From [Scytonema hofmanni] UTEX 2349 (GTDB taxonomy: Bacteria > Cyanobacteriota > Cyanobacteriia > Cyanobacteriales > Nostocaceae): DNA of 64,000 nucleotides. Where the stretch lies: the NCBI RefSeq assembly GCF_000582685.1, contig NZ_KK073768.1, forward strand, positions 356,310 to 420,309, read 5' to 3'. A program made the translations under genes and the position numbers. A model generated the notes under the pieces. The model searched no databases. It saw only the letters and a program-made list of their open reading frames with translations, and was not told the DNA's origin. Position 1 is the stretch's first letter, and every line of letters starts with the position of its first letter. Positions 54,035 through 62,200 of the stretch are shown here, in pieces.

Positions 54035-55491
54035 TGCGAACAGCAGACAAAGCCAAAATTGAATATGGAGATTTTCAAACACCTATAGAACTAGCAGATA
54101 AAATATGTCAAAAGTTAGTAGAACTAGGCGTAAAACCTGATGTGGTGATTGAACCAACATGCGGAATTGGCGCTTTTATTAAAGCATCAGCGTGTTCTTT
54201 TAAATCTGTAAATAAAATTATAGGGATTGAAATAAATCCGGAATATATATGCAAGATTAATCAAAACAACTCTTTTTTTGAACATTTATCTCTGGAAGTA
54301 AGTCAAGGAAACTTTTTTGAAATTAATTGGTTCTCATTAATTGAACATTTTTCAGAACCAATCTTAGTTATTGGTAATTTTCCTTGGGTAACTAATTCAC
54401 AGCACGGAATAATTAACGGCTTAAACATGCCAGAAAAAAAGAATTTTCAAAATTATACTGGACTTGATGCAATTACAGGAAAAAGTAATTTTGATATATC
54501 AGAATGGATGTTAATACAAGCTGTTGAATGGCTACAAAACCGCAATGGTTATTTAGCAATGATTTGCAAGACATCTGTTGCCAGAAAATTACTAAAATAT
54601 ATTCATACCAACAAACGGCAACTGGCTTATGCAGGTATCTTCGGAATTGATGCCAAGAAATACTTTGGTGTTTCTGTTGAGGCTTGTTTATTATTTTGTA
54701 AATTTGATTCTGCTTCACATAACTATTTATTTGATGTTTTTGAGAATCTAGAAACTAAAAAAAGTTATCGAATTGGATATAAAAATGGTATTACTATCAG
54801 AAATTTAGCTGATTTTGAAGAATTAAGTAATTTGTATGGTAGCAATGAAATTAAATGGCGTTCTGGTATTAAGCATGATTGTTCACAAGTTATGGAGTTT
54901 CATCAGGTAAACGATAATCTGATCAATGGATTGGGTGAAATAGTAGATATAGAAAAAAATTACCTTTTTCCGCTGCTTAAAGGTTCGGACGTAGCAAATA
55001 ATCGAATAACATATACAAAGCGTTATACTCTCGTTACTCAACAATATATTGGTGAGTCTACAGACCTTATAAAAAGCATTGCTCCTAAAACTTGGTACTA
55101 TTTAGAAAGTCATGCTAATTACTTAGATAAGAGAAAAAGTAAAATTTATGATAATAATCCACGCTACTCTATTTTTGGAGTTGGAAACTATACTTTCGCA
55201 CCTTGGAAAATTGCAATTTGTGGACTTTACAAAAGCTTGGATTTTCGGTTGATAAAGCAAATAAACAATAAACCTGTAGTTTTTGACGATACTATTTACT
55301 TTCTCAGTTTTTGTGATGAGCAAGTTGCACGTAAAACTTTCCAGCTTTTGACTTCTTCTTCAGCTACTAGATTTTTTTCATCATTAATTTTTTGGGATGA
55401 AAAGCGTCCGATCAAAGCTAGTATTCTCAACAGCTTAAACTTAAGAGAACTTGAGAAAGTAGAAACGTTTACCTTATTTGGTAATTCATAA
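54034..55491 (+). CDS. Type II DNA methyltransferase, N6-adenine or N4-cytosine class
   Basis: 485 aa. SAM motif I VIEPTCGIGAFIKAS and catalytic motif IV LVIGNFPWVTN (an NPPY/W-class variant with Phe at position 2) are in order. KTSVARKLLKYIHT and the C-terminal target region (KWRSGIKHDCSQVMEF, YLFPLLKGSDVANN, YTFAPWKIAICGLYKS) resemble Eco57I/TaqI-like adenine methylases. It protects host DNA from the enzyme encoded just upstream. Recognition site unknown. N6-adenine is favoured. Confidence 0.9.
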   Translation: MRTADKAKIEYGDFQTPIELADKICQKLVELGVKPDVVIEPTCGIGAFIKASACSFKSVNKIIGIEINPEYICKINQNNSFFEHLSLEVSQGNFFEINWFSLIEHFSEPILVIGNFPWVTNSQHGIINGLNMPEKKNFQNYTGLDAITGKSNFDISEWMLIQAVEWLQNRNGYLAMICKTSVARKLLKYIHTNKRQLAYAGIFGIDAKKYFGVSVEACLLFCKFDSASHNYLFDVFENLETKKSYRIGYKNGITIRNLADFEELSNLYGSNEIKWRSGIKHDCSQVMEFHQVNDNLINGLGEIVDIEKNYLFPLLKGSDVANNRITYTKRYTLVTQQYIGESTDLIKSIAPKTWYYLESHANYLDKRKSKIYDNNPRYSIFGVGNYTFAPWKIAICGLYKSLDFRLIKQINNKPVVFDDTIYFLSFCDEQVARKTFQLLTSSSATRFFSSLIFWDEKRPIKASILNSLNLRELEKVETFTLFGNS

Positions 55492-55629
55492 GCAATATTT
55501 CTATTACGGTGGGGAGGGTGCGATCGCTCCTCAAGCCAGCACCAAAATACTTTCTTGCTCTGTGTTCCCAAACTGACTTATGATGGCGTAATTATTCCGC
55601 AAGATTTGTACAGATGAAGCTTGGTCGCT

Positions 55630-55804
55630 GACATCTTGCACCATTCTCAATTAGCCTCCAGTCCCGCCCAGAGTTAAAACTCAGGGCTTATAGCTCAAGT
55701 CCATGCTTTGTGGACTAAAACCTTTATCTAGTCGTCTTTAGACGACTTTAACTATTAGCCTCAGAATTTATTCTGAGGCGGTTTTGGGAATTGTGCAAGA
55801 TATC
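55630..55804. repeat. MITE-like element with GAYATCTTGCAC ends and several hairpins
   Basis: The ends GACATCTTGCAC and GTGCAAGATATC (about 18 bp with mismatches) enclose four hairpins: CCCAGAGTTAAAACTCAGGG, TCCATGCTTTGTGGA, AGTCGTCTTTAGACGACT and GCCTCAGAATTTATTCTGAG plus GC. It lies in the gene-free gap 55492-55924. Confidence 0.75.
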
Positions 55805-55896
55805 AGGATACAGATCCGTTATTTGCAAAATGATTCTGTCAGAAAGGTTTTCGTCCAAAAGCAGTTTCACAGATATGCCACGAATAACTTTTTCTC

Positions 55897-55946
55897 GCGA
55901 TCGCTCCTCAATTCTTCTTCCTCACTAACAATTGTTGTTGTTTGCG
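55897..55946. repeat. Solo copy of the 48-bp minisatellite unit
   Basis: GCGATCGCTCCTCAATTCTT followed by CTTCCTCACTAACAATTGTT, matching the array at 52794-53185. It supplies the stop codon and the NNNNC tail of the DUF5615 toxin gene. Confidence 0.85.
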
Positions 55947-56275
55947 CTGATTTCTACTAATGTCTCACCAGCCGCTAAAAGTTCTAAGGCTCTAGGTAAC
56001 GTCTCGCTCAGAATCTCGCGCAACCGAGCATTAGAGGTATTGCCACAAGTCAACCAAATAATTTGTGGCGGCGAACCAAGCCGCTCAACCAGATCCACAA
56101 AGTCGCTGTCCTTAGTCATCACAATGGATTTCTGGGCTTTTGCTGAGGAGAAAATTTCAGGATCTTCAGCATCTCTTAGCCCAAGATCACGTAAGGCTAC
56201 TGCTTCAACGCCAAATGTGCTGGTAATCCAGGTTGCAATTGCCGGGGATAGGTGTGCATCTACCCAGATTGTCAT
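55925..56275 (-). CDS. DUF5615 PIN-like toxin
   Basis: 116 aa. IWVDAHLSPAIATWITSTFG begins the PIN-like fold with a catalytic-type Asp. DAEDPEIFSSAKAQKSIVMT and KDSDFVDLVERLGSPPQIIW hold further acidic positions, and WLTCGNTSNARL the Asn. Members are predicted RNases paired with DUF433 antitoxins. The last residues ANNNNC come from a repeat copy at its 3' end. The ATG overlaps the antitoxin stop by four bases (56272-56275). Confidence 0.9.
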   Translation of the reverse strand: MTIWVDAHLSPAIATWITSTFGVEAVALRDLGLRDAEDPEIFSSAKAQKSIVMTKDSDFVDLVERLGSPPQIIWLTCGNTSNARLREILSETLPRALELLAAGETLVEISANNNNC

Positions 56276-56496
56276 GCCACTAAAACCGGGTGATTAAGTT
56301 TTCGTGAGGCATATAAAAGTGATGCCTTGAGATCATCCGCCTCAAGATCAGGCATTTCTTCTAAAATTTCTTCTGCACTTAGACCTGCTGCAAATAAATC
56401 GAGTATATCTGACACTCGAATTCTCATCCCTCGGATGCAGGGGCGACCGCCGCACTGTCGAGGATTAACTGTAATTCTTGAAAGTAGTTCTGCCAT
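56272..56496 (-). CDS. DUF433 antitoxin
   Basis: 74 aa. LLSRITVNPRQCGGRPCIRG with MRIRVSDILDLFAAGLSAEE and ILEEMPDLEADDLKASLLYA is the complete DUF433 helix-turn-helix domain. It is expected to bind the PIN-like toxin encoded downstream and to repress the operon. It is first in the two-gene operon and overlaps the toxin start by ATGA. Confidence 0.92.
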   Translation of the reverse strand: MAELLSRITVNPRQCGGRPCIRGMRIRVSDILDLFAAGLSAEEILEEMPDLEADDLKASLLYASRKLNHPVLVA

Positions 56497-56606
56497 TAAA
56501 GGTAACTCTCACAACATTTATCTCTATTGTGAACCAGAGATAAAAGGGTTTCAACTGATAGTATTAAATGATTATCTTATTGCTGATTTTAGTTTTTGGA
56601 AGTCCC

Positions 56607-57812
56607 TTACTTCACCACTACCCACTGTGTAACAGGCGCCATCGCTTTCCAACCCAAAAATTTACCGACGGGTTCCGCTCGTTGAATTGCGATGCGAGTT
56701 AATGTCCCACCTACTTGATTGTGCCATTGCAGCAGCTTTTGTTCGCTTTCAACAGTTACAGCGTTAGCAACGAAGCGTCCACCAGATTTAAGAGAATGCC
56801 AACAAATATCAAATATTCCCTCTGCTGTAGCACCACCACCAATAAATATGGCATCAGGTGCTTCTAAATCTTCAAGTGCAGCAGGCGCCTCACCTTGAAT
56901 TATACACAAATTTGGTGTACCCAGAGCAGCGGCATTATCGGTAATGTAGCGCAATCGTGATAGATTTTGTTCGATCGCGATCGCTCGACAACGATAATGA
57001 CTCCGCATCCATTCAATCCCTATCGAACCACAACCCGCACCCACATCCCACAATAATTGTCCCGGTATGGGTGCAAGTGCAGCTAAGGTAATTGCCCTAA
57101 CTTCATGTTTGGTAAGTTGTCCATCGTGATGATATGCTGTATCGGGTAATCCGGGAGTGCGCTTAAGCAGCATAACTGGTGAATCTGCAATACATTCAAC
57201 GGCAATTGTATTTAAATCGGCAAGTTCGCTGATATTCCAAGATGCAGCGACACCCTTAACGATGCGTTCGTGAGTTCCTCCCATCCGTTCTAAAACTGTA
57301 ATTTGACTATTACCAAAGCCGCGTTTTACCAACATTTCGGCGACAATAGCGGGGGTTTTTCTGCCTTCACTGAGAATCAAAAGACGCGCTCCTGGATAAA
57401 TCACCGGATGTAATAAAGAAGGATCGCGACCTGTTAAACTTAAAGTCTCTACCTCTGTTAACGACCATCCTAAACGAGCGCAAGCAAGACTGAAGGCTGA
57501 GGGACTTGGAATAATCGTCATCTCTGCAATGGGAATTCGCCGTAGTAGCGTTACCCCAATTCCGAAACACATCGGATCACCACTAGCGAGAACACAAAGC
57601 GATCGCCCACGACGGCGGATAATTTCTTCTATAGTATCATTTAAAGGTGAAGCCCAAACTAGCTTTTCGCGACGATCGCTTTCTGGGAGCATATTTAAAT
57701 GGCGATCGCCTCCCACTAACACCTCTGCTTGCTCCACCAAGCTACGTGCAACCGGATTTAACCCCAAAATTCCATCTTCACCAATTCCGACCACAGACAG
57801 CCATTTTTGCAT
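56607..57812 (-). CDS. cobL: Precorrin-6Y C5,15-methyltransferase (decarboxylating), CbiE-CbiT fusion
   Basis: 401 aa from ATG 57812 (a TTG codon just before it is not needed). The CbiE half (about 1-200) has LSVVGIGEDGILGLNPVARS, ADVLVGG-type VLVGGDRHLNMLPESDRREK and LCVLASGDPMCFGIG. The CbiT half (about 215-400) has LLWDVGAGCGSIGIEWMRSH (SAM binding) and APDAIFIGGGATAEGIFDIC. The enzyme methylates C5 and C15 and decarboxylates the acetate side chain in corrin (vitamin B12) synthesis. No other corrin gene is adjacent. Confidence 0.95.
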   Translation of the reverse strand: MQKWLSVVGIGEDGILGLNPVARSLVEQAEVLVGGDRHLNMLPESDRREKLVWASPLNDTIEEIIRRRGRSLCVLASGDPMCFGIGVTLLRRIPIAEMTIIPSPSAFSLACARLGWSLTEVETLSLTGRDPSLLHPVIYPGARLLILSEGRKTPAIVAEMLVKRGFGNSQITVLERMGGTHERIVKGVAASWNISELADLNTIAVECIADSPVMLLKRTPGLPDTAYHHDGQLTKHEVRAITLAALAPIPGQLLWDVGAGCGSIGIEWMRSHYRCRAIAIEQNLSRLRYITDNAAALGTPNLCIIQGEAPAALEDLEAPDAIFIGGGATAEGIFDICWHSLKSGGRFVANAVTVESEQKLLQWHNQVGGTLTRIAIQRAEPVGKFLGWKAMAPVTQWVVVK

Positions 57813-57905
57813 CAAACTTAATTAACCTGACTTAATAATAAGCTATTTCAAGTCGCTACTAATAAAGCGATCGCAGTTTACTGTGGTTATATTTGCAACT
57901 ATATC

Positions 57906-58972
57906 CTAGCAAGGCAAACGAACATTTACAATAGTTCCTTTTTCAGGAATGCTATCAATTGTAAATTCACCACCATATAATTTCACTATATGCTGAACAA
58001 TAGCCAGCCCTAAGCCAGAACCTTGTTGTTCCCATAACTTTCGATTAAATTGTACAAAAGCTCCAATTTTATCAATCTCTTCAATTGTCATCCCTTTGCC
58101 ATTATCAATTATAGATAAATTAAATTTGTTACCTTCTATCTTACTCATAACTTGAATTTCGCTGCTTGGGAAAGAAAATTTCAAACAATTATCAAGTAAT
58201 TCTTCAATAAGAATACTCAATTTTTCTCCTGGTAGTTGTACGGTACATTCTTGGATATCTAGCTTTAAATCTTTTTGTCTACAATTTTCTGTAGCTTTTT
58301 TGAGAGCGACTTCACTAATAATTGTCTCAACAAGACATGTATCTCTTTTTTCTTGGATTTCATGGATTTTTTCGGGATTTTTGGCTATTAATTCCAGATT
58401 ACTATATAATAAAAATCTTCTAACTAATGCATTCAAGCGATTGGCAGATGTGTAAATTGATTCTGCAATTTCGACTTCTTCAGAGCCAGGTATGATGTCA
58501 CAATTTTCTATTAACAGCTGTGACATACCAAGAATACCATTTAAAGGAGTATTTAGTTCGTGAGGTAATGAGTGAGCAATATTCATTCTGAGTTCATCTA
58601 GTTTAGCTTGAGCTTGGCGTTCAACCAAAGCCTGTTGCTCAAGACGAGAAGCGATCAAAAATTTCTAGGTCTTTTTGGCGAAAAAAGTTTGCTTGTTATT
58701 TCGGGAAGAACTCGTAATCTGTTTTGCCAATAGCCTGCTCTGCTGTAATGCCAAAAATATTTTCGTAGGTATGATTCCAGAGCTTGAATGTCCCAAAACT
58801 TTCTGGTTTAGCATCTTTAACAAAGACTGCCACAGGCAGATTATTAATCATCGACTGTAAAAAGTTGCGAGTCTGCTGGAGTTCCTCTTGTGCTTTTCGG
58901 GTTTCAGTAATGTCAATTGTGCATAGCACGCAACAGTAAAACGCAGTTCCTCGAAACTAAAATATCCTGTTG
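57906..58972 (-). pseudogene. Decayed PAS-histidine kinase
   Basis: An intact kinase core (57906-58658; HSLPHELNTPLNGILGMSQL, EELLDNCLKFS, SIIDNGKGM, QGSGLGLAIVQHIVKLYGG) is preceded by a PAS piece (58696-58929; TIDITETRKAQEELQQTRNF, AVFVKDAKPESFG) that ends FFPK-stop. After the TAA the same frame reads QANFFRQKDLEIF; losing one T from the T5 run near 58659 would join it to IASRLEQQ. Upstream, another frame gives YFSFEELRFTVA, so a second frameshift is likely near 58930. The 5' end meets the MITE at 58996. A functional short kinase from 58658 is unlikely but possible. Confidence 0.75.
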
Positions 58973-58995
58973 ATGTCTACTAAATTATGAAACAT

Positions 58996-59090
58996 TAGAC
59001 ATCTCCAGAATTTAATTAATTATGCGTTGCCCGAAACCCTTGATGAGACGTAGCAGTGCTACGTCTCTACGTCTTTTCGGGAGATGTCTA
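58996..59090. repeat. MITE-like element, TAGACATCTCC ends with GAGACG dyad core
   Basis: Perfect 11-bp ends TAGACATCTCC/GGAGATGTCTA. Inside are ATGCGTTGCCCGAAACCC and the dyad GAGACGTAGCA/TGCTACGTCTC. It is the complete form of the family at 48728-48800 (left half) and related to 8156 and 11149. It lies between the pseudogene and the large kinase gene. Confidence 0.8.
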
Positions 59091-59205
59091 TTAGATAGCA
59101 GAACCTTTATTTGGGAAGTATAAATATATGTAATAAATTTCGTCTGCCTCTGCCTTTTTTTAATAAAATTATCTGGAAGCGCGATCGCGTTTATATTTTT
59201 AATTT

Positions 59206-62200
59206 ATGAGTCATCGCTCTCCCCTCACAATTCTCCTGGTTGATGATTGCGCTGAAGATCGGCTGAAATTGTGTCACTTATTGCAGCAGGATAGCCTGTA
59301 TAACTATCGCATTTTTGAGTTTGAGACGGTAACACAGGCAATGACATGGTGTCAGCAAGAGATACCAGATGTGATTGTGCTAGATTTTTTGTTGCCCGAT
59401 GGGGATGGGCTGGAGTTTATTCAACAATTCCGACAATGCCATAGCCATAGCCAAACTGCTTTCATTATGCTGACAGGACAAGGCGATGAAATTATTGCTG
59501 TCCGTGCGATGAAAAGCGGTGCTCAGGATTATCTGGTTAAAGATAAACTCACGGCTGAAGTTCTTCAAAGCGCAATTCATCATGCCGTTGAACGGATGCA
59601 TCTAATCCGGCAGTTAGAACAAAGTCGGGAACAACAACAACTGATTGCGGCGATCGCCCTACGGATTCGTCAGTCTCTGAAACTAGAAGAGATTCTACGT
59701 GCCACAGCCACAGAAGTGCGGCAGTTTTTGAAAGCAGATCGAGTAGTGGTCTATCAATTTCAGCCGGATATGAGCGGCACAATTGTCGCAGAGTCAGTGC
59801 TTGGTGGTTGGACAGTGGCTCTGGGGAAGCAGATTCAAGACACCTGCTTTCAACAAAGAGCCGGAAGTGACTATCGTCAAGGTAAAAAACGAGTAATCGA
59901 CGATGTTTATCAGGCTGGCTTAACGAATTGTCATTTGCATCTTCTAGAACAATTTGAAGTCAAAGCCAATCTGGTAGTACCGATTTTGGTCAAAGAGCAA
60001 TTATGGGGATTATTAATTGCTCACCAATGTAATGCATCTCGTGACTGGCAAGCGGTTGAACTAGATTTGTTGGATCAGCTGGCAGTGCAAATAGCGATCG
60101 CCATTCAGCAGGGGAGTGCCTATGAGCAAGCACAGGCAGAACTGGCAGAACGCCAACGGACAGAAGCAGCCCTCAGAACCAGCGAAGAGAAACTCAAGCT
60201 TACCCTGAGTTTTGCTAGTATTGGCTATTGGGAATGGAACCCAATCACTAATCAAATATTTGCTAGTGAGAATGCAATTCGCTGTTTTGGTTCCGATCTG
60301 AGTGATGTGAACTGGACTTATGAAAAGTGGCTTAATCAACTACATCCAGAAGATCAAGAATGGGTTGAGCAGAAACTGAGGCAGGCGATCGCCACACAAA
60401 CCGATTATGCTGTGGAATACCGAGTTGTTTGCCCTGATGACAGCATTCACTGGGTATCGGTAAAAGGACGGGGAGTTTACGATCAAACTGGACAACTGCT
60501 GCGGATGCTGGGCGTGGTAGTGGACATCACAGAACGCAAACTCTCAGAGGAGGAGCGGCAGCAAGCAGAGATGCTGCGAATTGAATTACATATTCTGGAG
60601 CAGATTCTCGAAGTCGGTCTAGCAGGTTACTGGGACTGGGATATTCCGGGCAATCAGGAGTATTTGAGCTTAACTTTTAAGCAGATGTTCGGCTATGAAG
60701 ATCATGAGTTGCCAAATACACCAGAGAGCTGGCAACGCCTGATTTTTCCAGAGGATTTACCGGGTGTTCTGGAACTTTTCGAGCAACACGTCCAAAGTCG
60801 TGGACAAATCCCCTTTTATAATGAGGTGAGATATCGGCATAAGAATGGTTCTACCGTTTGGGTCATTTGTTCCGGTCGTGTCATTGCATGGGATCAAGAC
60901 GGCAATCCCCTTCGCATAATTGGTTGCCACATTGACATTACACAACGCAAACAGGCAGAAGCTCAATTGTTAGCGATCGCTAGTTTGCAACAAGCCATTT
61001 TAGATGGCACCGACTATGCCATTATTTTCAACAACTCAGAGGGCATTCAAACCTTCAACGCGGCTGCCCAGAAAATGTTGGGCTACACAGCCGATGAAGT
61101 TGTTCGGCAAATAAATCCAACTACATTTCACGACCCGGAGGAACTCAAACAACGGGCAGCAAAACTATCGTTGGAATTAGGTAGGGAAATTGCACCCGGT
61201 AGGGAATTTTTTACTATCGTTACTCAAGACGGAAGCACCTATGAAAACGAATGGACTTACATTCGTAAAGATGGCTCCCGCTTCCCTGTATTTCTGTCGG
61301 TGAAAATTCTGAAGGATTTGGAAGGACAGAATATCGGCTTTCTAAGTATTGCCAAAGATATTACCCAGCAAAAACAAATAGAGACAGCCCTTCGAGACAG
61401 CGAACTCCGTTATGCACATCTGGCAGAAGCTGCTCCTGTAGCTATTTTCCAGCTGGATGCCCTTGGGAGCTGCATCTATGTGAATGATCGCTGGAGTGAG
61501 ATGACTGGTAGACCAACACAAGCAGCATTGGGGGGTGGCTGGGTACAGGCTTTGCACCCAGAAGACGGCGAGCGTTTAGGGAGGGAATGGTCTCTAAAAT
61601 TTGAGCAAGGAAATGTTGACCCAAGGGAATTTTATCAGAGTGAGGGCAGGCATCTACGCCCGGATGGCAGCATCAACTGGTTCTGCGTCCAAGTACTACC
61701 CGAAATCAACACCAACGACACCATTATCGGCTACATCGGCACACTAACAGATATCAGCGAACGCAAACAAGCTGAAGAACAGCTGCATCACCTCTCCGAA
61801 CGGCTAACCCTAGCCATCAGTTCAGGAGGGTTCGGCATTTGGGAATATGATTTCGTCCAGACAAGGCAGATTTGGGACGATCGCATGTATGAACTGTATG
61901 GAGTGAGCAAGACTGATTTTAACGACTCTTTTGATGCTTGGTTAAACTGCCTGCACCCGGACGATCGCCCTTATATGCTGGAAACTATGGAGCAAGTTCT
62001 CCAAGGCAAGCAAGAATATAATGTTGAGTTCCGCGTCGTTCAACCAACTGGGGAAATTCGTTTCCTCAAAGGCTACGGTATTCTCAAGCGTGACCACCAG
62101 GGTGAAGTTGTACGGATGATTGGGGTTAACTATGATATTACAAATCGCAAACAAGCTGAACAGGAACTCGTCCGCAACAGGGATTTGCGAGAAGCAATTT

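Noticed and set aside
58658..58929. Two separate short kinase genes instead of a pseudogene
   Set aside because: The PAS piece ends mid-domain and the residues after its stop continue PAS-linker sequence, so one broken gene is simpler.
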